Shown here one piece after another: positions 44,658 to 54,296 of a stretch of 64,000 bases of DNA (within the stretch, counting starts at the first letter, position 1; each line of letters begins with the position of its first letter). The stretch lies in assembly GCA_023052935.1 (NCBI GenBank), contig CM041297.1, positions 7,038,327-7,102,326 on the forward strand. Direction: 5' to 3'. The notes beneath the pieces are model-generated. The model saw only the letters and a program-made list of their open reading frames with translations. It made no database searches and was not told the origin of the DNA. The translations under genes and the position numbers were made by a program. Source of the stretch: Piezodorus guildinii. Lineage: Eukaryota > Arthropoda > Insecta > Hemiptera > Pentatomidae.

Positions 44658-45070
44658 ATGAACTTGGAAACACGCGATTTTCGAGTAATATTTCTGTACG
44701 AGTTCAAAATCGGTCATTCAGCAGCTGAGGCCGCTAGCAATATTTGCAAGGCGTTTGGGGAAGGGAGTGTTAATGAACGGACCATTCGCCGTTGGTTTGC
44801 TAAGTTTTCAGCTGGGGATACCGACTTGAAAAACTTGTCCCGAGGAAGACCTCCGTCCGTAATAGACAACGATGTCCTCAAAGATACAGTAGAAGGAAAC
44901 CCCTACCAAACAGTAAAATGAATCTCAGCACAACTAAATACATGTGCATCTACCGTTTCTAAACATTTAAAGTGTATTGGGAAAGTAAAAAAGCTCGATA
45001 GATACGTACCTCATGATCTCACTGAGCGGCTGCAGGACCTCATGTTTCAAAACATACCGTGCAAAAATTG
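44658..45070 (+). pseudogene. mariner transposase, N-terminal DNA-binding region
   Basis: Reads RVIFLYEFKIGHSAAEAASN, VNERTIRRWFAKFSAGDTDL, RGRPPSVIDNDVLKDTVEGN, a TGA at 44919-44921, then ISAQLNTCASTVSKHLKCIG, KVKKLDRYVPHDLTERLQDL. These are the two helix-turn-helix motifs and linker of mariner transposase. The catalytic domain that should follow is deleted just after. Confidence 0.92.
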
Positions 45071-45301
45071 AAAATTCCGCACCCACCATATTCTCCCGGC
45101 TTGTCTCCAACAGATTACCACCTGTTCAGGAATTTAGACAACTTCGTCAAAGGAAAAGTTTTTGAAAATGATGATCAAGTGAAAAGTGCGATTTCAGAAT
45201 TTGATTCACTTCAAAGCACAGAGTTTTTCAGTTCGGGGATAAAAAAGTTGGTGACACGTTGGAAAAAATGTGTAGAAAAAGAAGGTAAATACTTCGAATA
45301 A
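45059..45301 (+). pseudogene. mariner transposase, C-terminal end
   Basis: Starts LKIPHPPYSPGLSPTDYHLF, which holds the third catalytic aspartate (TDYH) of the D,D34D triad, and ends KKCVEKEGKYFE as in full-length mariners. The first two aspartates (the GDEKW and HQDNARPH-type blocks) are in the missing segment, so no activity is possible. Confidence 0.92.
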
Positions 45302-45784
45302 AATTATCTTGTTTTCATATCGTATTTTTAATAAAAATCCTTTACCTTGAAATATTATACATTTCATGTGACACAACCCAATACATTCTATTTGATTTCG
45401 ACTTTTGTCGTACTGCATTAACTTTTTGATGGAAATGAAAATAAATTTAATCAGTCATTGATTTAGCGTTCAGAAAGTTGTTCGGATATTCCCCAAAACT
45501 GTGTTTTTGCACGTATCCAATTAAGCATAGAGTGATATTGATTAAACATTAAGTGGGCTTCTATTCCAAGTAGGTTATATTTTGTATAGAATATTATGGC
45601 AGAACTTAGAAATTCTAAAATTTCTTTCACTAAGGTGTTTTTAATTTAGTTTATATGTAATAATTAACCATTGTTATAAAATATAAACAAATATCAAACA
45701 TGAAAAACTTCGATCACAAACAGAAGGAAAAATCAACAGAATGAATATTCCATGTAAATATTCTTATTTGTAATAAAATATTTG

Positions 45785-45860
45785 TATAATATATAATTAG
45801 ATTTATGGTTCAGCAAAATAAAAAAAAACTTACTTACAAAACATAGTCATCTAATTAGAG
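45785..45860 (+). mobile_element. Jockey-C scrap
   Basis: AGATTTATGGTTCAGCAAAA and ACTTACTTACAAAACATAG match 34150-34195. No frame. Confidence 0.4.
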
Positions 45861-45933
45861 AATGTGATGGTATATATGATATGAACTGATGGTATATCAT
45901 CTTAATTTTATTTTTGGTTCCATATTTTATCAC

Positions 45934-46617
45934 CTATCAGCCATCGAAAAATGGTGTCAGAACTGGAGAATTAAAATAAATACTAATAAATCCTATCAAA
46001 TAACCTCCACTTTACGTCGTAAACCTATGACTTCCTGCCCCACCGTATCCTTTAACAATATCTTACTTACTCCTGTTGAACAGATCCGGTACTTAGGACT
46101 AAACCTAGACAAACGCCTAACATGGAATCCTCACACTAGACTGAAACAACTGGAAACTGCTCGTAGATAGCGATTACTACAACACTTACTCGACAAACGC
46201 TCAAAACTTCCTATTTACTACAAACGACTCATTTATATAACCATTATAAGGCCTATGTGGACCTACGGCATTGAGTTATGGGGGTCCACTAAACCATCAA
46301 ACTCCTCTCGCATCCAATCCCTACAATCCAAAATCCTTCGAAAAATCCTTAATGCTCCATACTTTATTACAAATAAAATTATCCATAAAGACCTAAATAT
46401 CCCACTAGTTGAAGACTTAGCCCGATCCAGATATACATCCTTCCATTCCAAACTTCCTCCCCACTCAAACCCGCTTATCCGTGACCTTTCCTCAACATCT
46501 ATTTAGTTTCTTCACAGGACAATCATGTGTCTTAATCTCATATCTATCCCATTTACTTGATGTATGTATAATACAGTTTAAATTTCTTTAAATAAATATA
46601 ATAGATAAAAATAAAAA
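45934..46617 (+). mobile_element. Jockey-B LINE, 5'-truncated with TSD
   Basis: The 12-bp TSD ATATTTTATCAC lies at 45922-45933 and 46618-46629. ORF2 begins LSAIEKWCQNWRIKINTNKS, passes CPTVSFNNILLTPVEQIRYL and NLDKRLTWNPHTR, has a stop at 46168, continues LPIYYKRLIYITIIRPMWTY and GIELWGSTKPSNSSRIQSLQ, and ends early at LIRDLSSTSI. Best Jockey-B copy here, yet without RT motifs A-C. Confidence 0.93.
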
Positions 46618-46689
46618 ATATTTTATCACAGTCAGCCAGTTTTATAAGTGAAGTAATCGATTCAGTATTTTTTTAAATATTTTAATTTT

Positions 46690-46725
46690 GCCGACGTTGG
46701 CTCAAAATTGTGAGCTATAATCAGG
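46690..46725 (-). ncRNA. Degenerate hammerhead-like motif (PLE end)
   Basis: Minus strand GCCTGATTATAGCTCACAAT, TTTGAGCCAACGTCGGC. Stem I and the GCTC/GAGC stem II persist, but CTGATGA has become CTGATTA and GAAAC has become AAC. Confidence 0.35.
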
Positions 46726-46762
46726 CTACAACATCAGAACAAAAGAGATACATATCAATATT

Positions 46763-46799
46763 GCCATGATGGCTCACAAGCTTGAGTCGAAATGTCGGC
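46763..46799 (+). ncRNA. Degenerate hammerhead-like motif (PLE end)
   Basis: GCC, ATGATGGCTCACAAGCTTGA, GTCGAAATGTCGGC. Stem I, the stem II arms and GAAA remain, but three core bases (CTG) are deleted. Confidence 0.35.
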
Positions 46800-46981
46800 A
46801 AAATCAAAATATTAAAAAAAAAATATTTCCTGATTATTTCCACCTATAATAGTTTTATAATACTCAATATATTATCATTTTAATTTAATTTATGTTGTTT
46901 CCATATTGTATTACTATCATCATATTATTGTACCATTATTGTTAATTTTCTGATTGATAACTTGTTACCTTGTTTCTCTAC

Positions 46982-47012
46982 CTGATGAAGTCCCACAATG
47001 TAGTCCGAAACA
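46982..47012 (+). ncRNA. Hammerhead-like motif with mutated stem II
   Basis: CTGATGA and GAAAC are intact, but stem II reads GTCC/GTCC, a mirrored G-to-T change in both arms that unpairs the middle. Downstream GATGACTGCACCTCCACTAT and CTACCTCATCAAATTTC match the terminus of the PLE at 27.8 kb. Confidence 0.45.
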
Positions 47013-47109
47013 ATGTAAGTATTTCTTATTATTGTGTAATTTTTTTGATGACTGCACCTCCACTATCTACCTCATCAAATTTCTAGCAATCAACTAAACT
47101 CAATATTGG

Positions 47110-47320
47110 AATCGACGTATTGTATATTCACATTTTCACAGCAAACTTAATGGACAAAAGACCAGGACCACAGCTAAATTTCCTGTTTGAAGGCAGCTAA
47201 AGAGAAGCTGGATGAGAGACCTCCTTTGCTAAATTAAAGTCTAAGAAGAGAAACTATTTCTCCCTCTGATAAGTCCCATTACCATTAAAATAATGTTGAA
47301 TGAATAAAGAGAGAAAGCAC
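47110..47320 (+). mobile_element. Jockey-C LINE 3' end, decayed
   Basis: TTCACATTTTCACAGCAAAC, CTAAAGAGAAGCTGGATGAG, AGACCTCCTTTGCTAAATTA match the end of ORF2 and 3' UTR at 34.3-34.5 kb. Confidence 0.65.
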
Positions 47321-47365
47321 AAGCAATCCGTTCAGCTAAATAATAATATGATAGTACTTAACATG

Positions 47366-47653
47366 TTTGTTTTGTTTTGTTTATTTATTTAAATTCATTT
47401 TATGCAACTGTGACTAATCGGACGATGCTACAGTGGGAGTCCTAAATGTTGCCTATTCAGGTTTAATTAGGATAAGGATCTTTACCGAGTACCTGACATC
47501 GCACAGGCTCGGGACCACCTTTTAACCTCCCCTCCGAAGGACGGCATAACTAAGGATATTTTACTTCCATTAAATAAATCCTAGGACGACCTACGGGTTT
47601 GAACCCTTTGGCATAGAGAGCTGTTATGGTAGTCTTTATACTACATGTGATCA
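47366..47653 (-). mobile_element. SINE1, near full-length
   Basis: Minus-strand copy with recognisable B box (reverse of CGGGTTTGAACCC). Likely TSD TACTTAACATG / TACTGAACATG (47355-47365, 47654-47664; one mismatch). Confidence 0.9.
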
Positions 47654-47669
47654 TACTGAACATGATTAA

Positions 47670-48370
47670 AATTACGACCTTAACAAAGACTTCTCATAAC
47701 TTACGTCAACGGTCGTGCAGGATGACGGACTCAGTTCTCACGACAATCTCATATCCTTCTAACGAACCCATCCTGAGTCAAAGTGAACAGTTAATTCCCC
47801 TGAGTAATCTCTTGAGATCATTCCTTTGTTTATTATTTTATTCTCAAATATTATTATGTCTTCGCTTGTTTCCGCTTGTTACGAAAAGTGTTGTATAATA
47901 TTCCAGCGTTCGTTTAACGCGATTTGACACGGCTTGAGATGTCTAATGGGTTTTAAGATGAAACTAAAGTAATTATAATTAAAAATAATGGTGCAAACGG
48001 AAAGACTGAGTACAGTATAATCTAATTACAAACAAACTTCCCATAAGTAAACTATTTCCCTATAAATACCCTCTTCTTATCAGATCTGGTGCACAGATAC
48101 ATTTTCCTGCTTGGAAGAGGATAAGATATGGCCTGCCGTTACCAGCAAGATGTAAACCATACATCACAGACTTTTGGGTCTGACACACCCTTTCCGTTTT
48201 AGGTCTCAATAATATGTACAAATGGACTCCCTATCCGAAAGTACACGAGATCAAGACATAAAACCATTTTCCAGTCATAGCACACTAAAATATTTTGAAT
48301 ACATCAAAAGGTTAGGTTAGGTAGAGTTTTTATGGAAACTCAACTGCTGAGGTCTTCAGTATCCTTTAAT
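47670..48370. other. Unassigned region
   Basis: No recognisable element or gene. GGTTAGGTTAGGTAG at 48310-48324 contains two TTAGG units, too few for telomeric repeat. Confidence 0.35.
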
Positions 48371-48385
48371 GTATTTCTTTTTCTT

Positions 48386-49070
48386 CTACAACTTCTTAAA
48401 AATATCGATCTTTTTTAGGATATCGATCGGTTTCCCTAATTTAATGGTGTTATCTCCAAGTAACTCTTCAATACTTCTTTCTATTTTTGCTTCTTGGAAA
48501 TGGTTTCGGTATAACGGACATTCCTCTAGGATATGGAAGGTCGTCAACTGCACATCGCATAAATCACATTTCGGTGGTGTAGTTCTTTTTATTAAGAACT
48601 CATGTGTTAGCCGTGTATGCCCGATTCGCATTCTAGTAATTACTACTTCTTCCCTCCTGTTGCTTCGATCTGAGCTGTGCCATTCTTTTGTTACCTTTTT
48701 GATGCTTTTTAACTTATTAGATTCTTCTGAATCCCAAATATGGTCCCAGATCTTTGCAGCTTGGATCTTAAGAAAGCTGCTTATGCCGGATGGGGTGTGA
48801 ACGTTAATCTCTTTTAGAGTCGATGAGATTGCTGCTTCTTTTGCTGCTTGATCAGCGATTTCGTTTTCTCTGATCCCCGCATGGGATGGGATCCAAACAA
48901 TTACTAATTTTTTCTTTAAGTTGTTAATCATTGATGAGTATTGTTGAAATATTTTTATCACTGGGTCAGTTTAGTACATATCACTAAGTGCCTTCATAGC
49001 TGATAGGGAATCGGTGAAAATAACAAAGTTTTCCTCTTCACGTTGCAAAATTTGATACCTCAAAAGCTTT
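48386..49070 (-). pseudogene. LINE ORF2 C-terminus with RNase H domain and zinc finger
   Basis: Minus strand from about 49070: ENFVIFTDSLSAMKALSDMY (RNase H block with a catalytic Asp), a TAA, then from 48961 a 191-codon open frame. This continues RNase H with IVWIPSHAGIRENEIADQAA (last catalytic Asp region), then RIGHTRLTHEFLI, finger CDLCDVQLTTFHILEEC, and an end at IDILKKIDIFKKL. RNase H followed by this finger is the ORF2 tail of I-group LINEs. RT is lost by 5' truncation near 49075. Confidence 0.87.
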
Positions 49071-49124
49071 TATTAAAAGTTCAATACGTTTTTTTTATTC
49101 ATACTTTTTTTTTCTCAACTTGCT

Positions 49125-49345
49125 TGTCTATTCATTTAACAACCCTGCTGTAGGTAATCAGACGATGATATAGTGAGAGTTCTTTTCCAGGTTTAATGAG
49201 TCCTTGACATCGCATAGGCTCGGAGCCACCATTTTACGTCCCTTCCGAAGGACAGCATAATAAAGAATTTTTTACTGCCTTTAAATGATGCTAAAGATAT
49301 CTGCCCGGCGTAAACCTGCCACTGTAGCCATAATTGTGCCAAAGG
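49125..49345 (-). mobile_element. SINE1, diverged
   Basis: Reverse of the body blocks (GTAATCAGACGATGATATAG, GACATCGCATAGGCTCGGAG, CGTCCCTTCCGAAGGACAGC). The head is barely recognisable. Confidence 0.75.
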
Positions 49346-49439
49346 TTACTTTTTAAAGTGTTTTACCCACAACCAACTTTTTCTTATTCTTCTTCATACA
49401 TTTAAGTTATTATTTATCATTTTTGCGTCATATTTACTA

Positions 49440-49850
49440 TTTTTTGGAAGTAGTTAGTTCAGGGTGCAGTCAAAAGAAAACACAATTAAGTATAAACTCA
49501 ATTTACTGGTGCTGACGTTTCGGCCTTCTTGAGGGAGTTTGAAGGAAAGCGTCACAACAGCATTGTGTGGCGCGATAGACATGATGGAGAGAGGATGCCC
49601 TGCGGCACCTATGGCGTAATAGGAGTCATTATTAAGCATTTATGTTAGGAGGTTCCTCATCCAACTTTTATTCAGTATTCTGCGAGTGTTGTGGGGCATC
49701 TTGGTAGTGCCAATATTTTTTATTAATATGTTGGTATGCCTGTTTAAGTTGTCGGGAAAACGTTGGTAGAGGGACCGGATCTGTTCGTTGACTGTTTGCA
49801 CGAGAAGGCTGGTATGAAGAGTAATGTTGCTACCGTACAATGGAGTATTT
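49440..49850 (-). mobile_element. PLE terminal fragment plus unidentified frame
   Basis: The minus strand at 49440-49537 ends GGTGCAGTC-type text as in PLE ends at 27.8 and 47.05 kb, with a broken hammerhead half (AAGGCCGAAACGTCAGC at 49511-49527). To its right two minus frames (49840-49640 and 49639-49454) abut: the first ends PHNTRRILNKSWMRNLLT. I do not recognise this protein; it may be the remains of whatever the PLE end landed in. Confidence 0.4.
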
Positions 49851-50399
49851 GGTCAGTATATCTGTGACGCGCAAGTCCGAATGGGCTTTGGCAAGTAAGT
49901 TTAGGTGTTTGATTTATGCTCAAAATTTAATTTTAAACGACTTTAAATTAATGAGTACACAATTTTTAATATTTTATTTAGCGTTAATTATTCGATATAA
50001 ATATTTAAAAAAAATATTTAATATACATAAGTCAAAATTAACATTTCTCCCTTTAAAGATGTAAAGGTGTCGCCAAAAAGTTTAGTGAAAAATATTTATG
50101 TATAAAAAGTTTGACAAAACATTTGAAATGTTAAGTAGGTTTACTTGTTGATCTTAAATCTACATTCTCATTTCCCAGATTTTTGACAGAAATAGGGTTT
50201 CGTTGTTGAAATGGGAAAGGTCAAATGCGGTTTTACACCCGAAGACAAAAGTTGTTCGCTAGAGGTAGTTCTCAGGAAATCATTCTCTGAAAGAGTTTGA
50301 AGGACGATTTTCCTCAGCAGTTGAATCCTTTGAGTCTCTAACATAGTGCGATTCGTTATTCAACAGCTAACAAAAACATGGCCTTTTAGGGATAGTCCT

Positions 50400-50409
50400 A
50401 TATATATAT

Positions 50410-50446
<37 letters not shown>
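50400..50446. repeat. (AT)n microsatellite
   Basis: Interrupted TATA/ATAT run of about 45 bp. Confidence 0.9.
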
Positions 50447-50450
<4 letters not shown>

Positions 50451-50518
50451 GTTACTGAGGCATCATTTTCATATACTTGTTTTAAATATGAAATAATATT
50501 CTTGGATCTATTTCTGTT

Positions 50519-50838
50519 TAATGGTTCGATGCCGATACCACCGAATTCCGCCAACACAGACTCGTCCAATGTTCACCGTTCAAGCCCAAGTCTCCAAGAT
50601 CAGCCTTAACGCAATCCAATCGAATACGCGAATACCAATTTTCTCAGAATCCGTTCTTCACCGAGCCCAACAACTTTACTCGCCCATTTGAGTCTCCGCT
50701 CCATTGAGGCTATCAACTTAATTATATTCACAGGATACGAATTCCGCAATTTCGCGTTGTGCAACTTTCTAAACTCCCTAGTGGCCTCATCTCTCTTCGG
50801 ACCAAATATTTCACGCAGTACCTTATTTTCGAAAACCT
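50519..50838 (-). mobile_element. RTE-1 LINE, truncated copy
   Basis: Minus-strand text matches RTE-1 from LKVFENKVLREIFGPKRDEA to the GIGIEP end near 50530, but the GRRPKGRPKRRW segment is largely deleted. Its (ATT)n tail is absent or lost. Confidence 0.8.
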
Positions 50839-51001
50839 TAATTATTTAAAAAATGAACAATCCTAGTAGCAGTCGCTTGTCAGTGGTCACTAGTTATTTC
50901 AAAACTTTTTTTGATTTAATTGCTTTTCGTTGACTTTTTCTATATACATTCTTGATTATTATTACAACTCGAGGCTGCAAAAATATTTTAAGTTGAAGTA
51001 A

Positions 51002-51321
51002 TCTTTATGTATAAAAATGATCCAGCATTTTCACTTGATGAGCGCATCAACGTGAACGGCTGGTCAAGCCGACGAAAACGATCAGATTTTGCTAGTTTTT
51101 TTTTTTTTTTTTTTTTTTGTTTATGAGAGTCAGGAAAAGGATATCATGACAGAAAATAAAGTTATTAGCAAGTCATTTTTTTTTTTAAATAATTTTGTAA
51201 AGTTTCTCTTTATCTACATATAAAAATATGAATCCACTTGGCCATCGCTTCTCAGGTGAACGACTTGACTGATTTCGCTAAGTTATGGTCAAGACAGGAC
51301 ATCGCCTGTCGGGTCAGCTAG
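51002..51321 (+). mobile_element. Non-autonomous Helitron
   Basis: Begins A|TC with TCTTTATGTATAAAAATGAT, then GTGAACGGCTGGTCAAGCCG, and ends with a 6-bp hairpin GACAGG-ACATCG-CCTGTC (51293-51310), seven bases, then CTAG|T. An A before TC and a T after CTAG fit insertion between A and T. A second 5'-like start (TCTCTTTATCTACATATAAA) at 51205 suggests a nested or internally duplicated copy. No Rep/helicase. Confidence 0.72.
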
Positions 51322-51339
51322 TTTAAAATAATTTCCCCA

Positions 51340-51600
51340 TGGCATCTTGCGGATCACCTGTTGTGAACCTCTGCTCTGTAGCGACCAATCACTGCCCCTC
51401 GTACATTCACAATGAACGTCCAATGAAAAAGTCCTACCGCCGCTACCGCCAGTTACCCAGAGCTCGGCCCCTTGCGCTGGCAGGCTGAGGGCTGATGGTG
51501 ATGACGGCACTAAGTGGCCCCTCAGATTGATCCGCCTCATCCTCCCCCCCACTTCTCAAATCTCTTGTATAATTTCCCACCTCAATCATCGCCTCCACTG
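51340..51600. other. GC-rich unidentified block
   Basis: Clearly GC-richer than the surroundings. Six-frame inspection shows only short frames with no known domain. It begins right after the Helitron end, so it could be captured or older unrelated DNA. Confidence 0.3.
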
Positions 51601-51784
51601 TCTTTATTACAGTTCGCTAATTCTCAGTACGATTTTTACAAAAATAAGTACGCAAAGATTATTAAATTCAGATGAAGCAGCTATTCTATTTACAAGTAAA
51701 TAACCATTTTGACATGGATATATCTTTAGGTTGAGGGTCTGTTTTTTTAATTAAGTTAATTACTCTACAAAAATATAACACGTT

Positions 51785-52209
51785 TGACAGGCTCTAGCTC
51801 TGTTGCTGTTTCTTGGATTGAAAATTTGACAAGAGGTCACGCTATATGCGGCAGAAACACGGCTGATTACCAAAAGGAGGAAACAAGGTTTATATCATGG
51901 GAGATGGAAATTTGGAGGCGCTCTGGTGCCATATCTAGACTACAGCATGTTCCCACCAAAACTATTAGGCGGAATGTCCAACTAGCAACAACTATACTTT
52001 ATGAAATAAAAATTAAAGTTTACAATTTTTGAGATTTACAAAGAACGACAGAGGAGCAATTGCTAAAATTGACCTTTCTGCATCAACCTATCGAAAGGCG
52101 AGAAATAGAAAGATCCAGGAAGAGACGGTCACAGGATGTGAAAGGCAATGGCTGCCAGGTGTCTTCGAGGAGGAGGCTCCATCCGAAAGAAGAGGCGAGA
52201 AAAGTTAGG
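51785..52209 (+). pseudogene. LINE ORF2 C-terminal fragment, frameshifted
   Basis: Three frames in succession: LYAAETRLITKRRKQ, then MEIWRRSGAISRLQHVPTKT and IRRNVQLATTILYEIK, then IERREIERSRKRRSQDVKGN. The pattern ETxxxTKxxxxxL / MxxxRRxxxxSRLxxxxxxxIR / ERRxxGRPRKRWxxDV is the common C-terminal region of RTE/CR1-type LINEs in arthropods. Distinct from RTE-1. The composite SINE1 unit inserted into its 3' end. Confidence 0.65.
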
Positions 52210-52223
52210 AACGAGAAACATCT

Positions 52224-53081
52224 GGGATTACTTGTAGCTAGGTGGTTAGCTTAACAACCTTCTATGCCAAAGTTTACGGGTTCAAACTCGCAGGTGGTCC
52301 TAGGATTTTTTAATAGGAGTAAAAAATCCTTAGTCATGCCGTCCTTCGGAGGGGACGTTAAAAGGTGGTCCCGAGCCTGTACGATGTCAGATACTCGTTA
52401 AAGATCCCTATCCTAATAAAACCTGGCTAGGCAATATTTAGAACTCCCACTGTAGCATCGTCCGATTAGCCACAGCAGCATAAAGTGACGTTAAATAAAT
52501 AAACAAACAAACAAGAATTTCAATTTTTAGATTATTTAATCTAAAATAGATGTTTACATAGAAACGCTATCTGATTCCTTACACTTTTTAAAACTGTGAT
52601 TTCGTTTAAAAGTTCTTAAATTAAAAGTCGTGTGTTGCGCCCCCCAATTTTTCTCTAGCAGAATTTTTATTTGTTTTGCTGTATTATTCGATGTTACTTC
52701 AAATTTATTTTAATATGAATCGTTTCGTGATTGCGCTATCCCAGTCAGTCGGGATATCGACAGTATTTTCAATAAATACAGTGATAAGATAAAACTGGAC
52801 ATCAATATTCAATGTAGCTTGTGAATACTTTCATGACAGTGGCAGTTTTACAATTTACACTATGGTAGTACCAGTACTCTTGGTTAACGTAAAAAATCCT
52901 TAGTTATGCCGTCCTTCGGAGGGGACGTTAAAAGGTGGTCCCGAGCCTGTGCGATGTCAGGTACTCGTTAAAGATCCCTACCCTAATAAAACCTGGATAG
53001 GCAAAATTAAGGATCCCACTGTAGCATCGTCCGATTAGCCATAGTAGCATAAAGTGGCGTTAAGTAAATAAACAAACAAAC
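52224..53081 (+). mobile_element. Composite SINE1 unit (SINE1 + 375 bp + partial SINE1) with one shared TSD
   Basis: A complete SINE1 (52224-52515), a 375-bp non-SINE spacer, and a second SINE1 lacking its head (52890-53081). AACGAGAAACATCT, 14 bp, occurs just before the first SINE (52210-52223) and just after the second (53082-53095), and not between them. So the whole block behaves as one insertion. Confidence 0.8.
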
Positions 53082-53124
53082 AACGAGAAACATCTAATTC
53101 GTAAAAAAAAAGTTAATAAGTAAT

Positions 53125-53210
53125 TATTCTGCCACAGCCGAGAATCGAACCCGAGATCCGGATTATAGTAGTTTAGTCCTTTGCCTACTAGGGCGCGCCA
53201 GTACCTCGAA
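53125..53210 (-). mobile_element. SINE2 head
   Basis: Minus strand: CTAGTAGGCAAAGGACTAAA (A box side) and CTCGGGTTCGATTCTCGG (B box), then GGCTGTGGCAGAAT as in the copy at 31975. The body is missing. Confidence 0.65.
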
Positions 53211-53253
53211 TTTTTTGTTACAATTTTTCACACTTGGCAACATTTTAGGTTAA

Positions 53254-54296
53254 CCCGTCGTCACCACACTAGTGCGAATTCGCACTGCCCAAAACTTAAA
53301 ACCGTCGGTATTTTCTAGAATAGTTTTTATAGAAAGGAATCCCCACTACGACAAATATCTTTATAGGGCTCTCTTTCGGTCCTAATACTTGCGCATCTCA
53401 GTTCGACTGTAGTAACGGAACAGGGCAGGTCTAAAGTTCGGTGAGGTGCGTATATGCACTACTGTGGTAGCGGACGCCGTCAGATTGTTGCGTGGCGTGA
53501 CGTGTCGACTAAAGGAAATTCTTTCTTATTTCACTAATTACAGCACATTAAGTTATTTTTAACTCACTTTTTGTATAATTATAAATTGTTATTGTAAATT
53601 TATTGTTATTAACATACAAATTTCATTTTTTTTTCAATAATTTATATTTTTGGTGTAAAATAAATTCGAGAGCGAAATGTGGTTTGTGCGACAACGCCTC
53701 TTTGTGTCGAACAAGATTGCGATGCCCCGATTGTAAAAGACGCATGTGTGACGATCACCGCACAGCTGTATGCGTTGACTGCAGTCATAATGCATAAAAT
53801 TAGTTTTCTTAAGTCGATTTGTAAGTTTTTGTAAGCATTTTCTGGAATACTGCAAATATATTACTCAAAACATTTAATGATGTGTAAACAATCGACGTCT
53901 GAATATACCCTAACTTCCCACTCCACTAAAAAATATTTAAAAGTATTTTATTACTTTATAAACATGCAAATCTAAAAATACGGACCTTAATTAATAATTA
54001 TGCATGGTCAAAAGTTGACTCTATGCGTAAAATGTATGTATAATATGTTAATGAAAAAAAATGCAATTTTGAAATTTTTTTTTTTTAATTAACCCCATTT
54101 TTCATCAACAAAATATATTGTTACAAAAAAATCAATATCACCACGTGATTCTACGTTGAATTTCCCATAAGAAACATGTGTTAAGGATTAATAATCCTAT
54201 AATTCAATAAAAGTTTTAAGCGGTTGAAATTTGAGAATCCCGATTCGCACTAGTGTGGTAGCCCCGGTTGGTCAACTGAAGTGTGGTGACGACGGG
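53254..54296 (+). mobile_element. piggyBac element, internally deleted
   Basis: TTAA at 53250-53253 and 54297-54300. The terminal inverted repeat CCCGTCGTCACCACACT is perfect at both ends. An inner repeat ACCACACTAGTGCGAAT directly follows on the left and sits about 30 bp further in on the right, the asymmetric layout typical of piggyBac. At 1,043 bp it is less than half of an autonomous element. Confidence 0.93.
53603..53797 (+). pseudogene. piggyBac transposase cysteine-rich domain only
   Basis: The last 43 or so codons read SRAKCGLCDNASLCRTRLRC, then CPDCKRRMCDDHRTAVCVDC. C-x2-C spacings with a final CDDH...C.DC match the C-terminal cysteine-rich (RING-like) domain of piggyBac transposases, which binds the terminal repeats. 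The upstream codons from MLLTYKFHFF are AT-rich and probably not transposase. The DDD catalytic domain is absent. If translated, the domain could in principle compete for repeat binding, but there is no evidence of expression. Confidence 0.82.

Larger units (their letters stand above)
44475..45381 (+). mobile_element. mariner element with internal deletion
   Basis: A 907-bp unit flanked by TA (44473-44474, 45382-45383). The 22-bp terminal inverted repeats TTGGGTTGTTTTACATGAAA(TG) and TTGGGTTGTGTCACATGAAA(TG) differ at two positions. Full mariners are about 1.3 kb, so roughly 0.4 kb is missing from the middle. It lies three bases beyond the R1-like TSD. Confidence 0.95.
46660..46850. repeat. 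Inverted pair of PLE-end fragments
   Basis: 46670-46726 is an inverted relative of 46763-46840. Both share TATTTTAATTTTGCCGACG-type text and a hammerhead-like motif facing outward, with about 36 bp between them. The arrangement parallels 25.85-26.27 kb. Confidence 0.65.

Noticed and set aside
48308..48325. TTAGG-like telomeric repeat
   Set aside because: Only two TTAGG units; no array and no telomere-specific LINE junction.
49454..49840. Adjacent minus frames as a host gene or PLE N-terminal domain
   Set aside because: No recognisable domain, no splice evidence and proximity to a broken PLE end; kept only as part of a tentative element.
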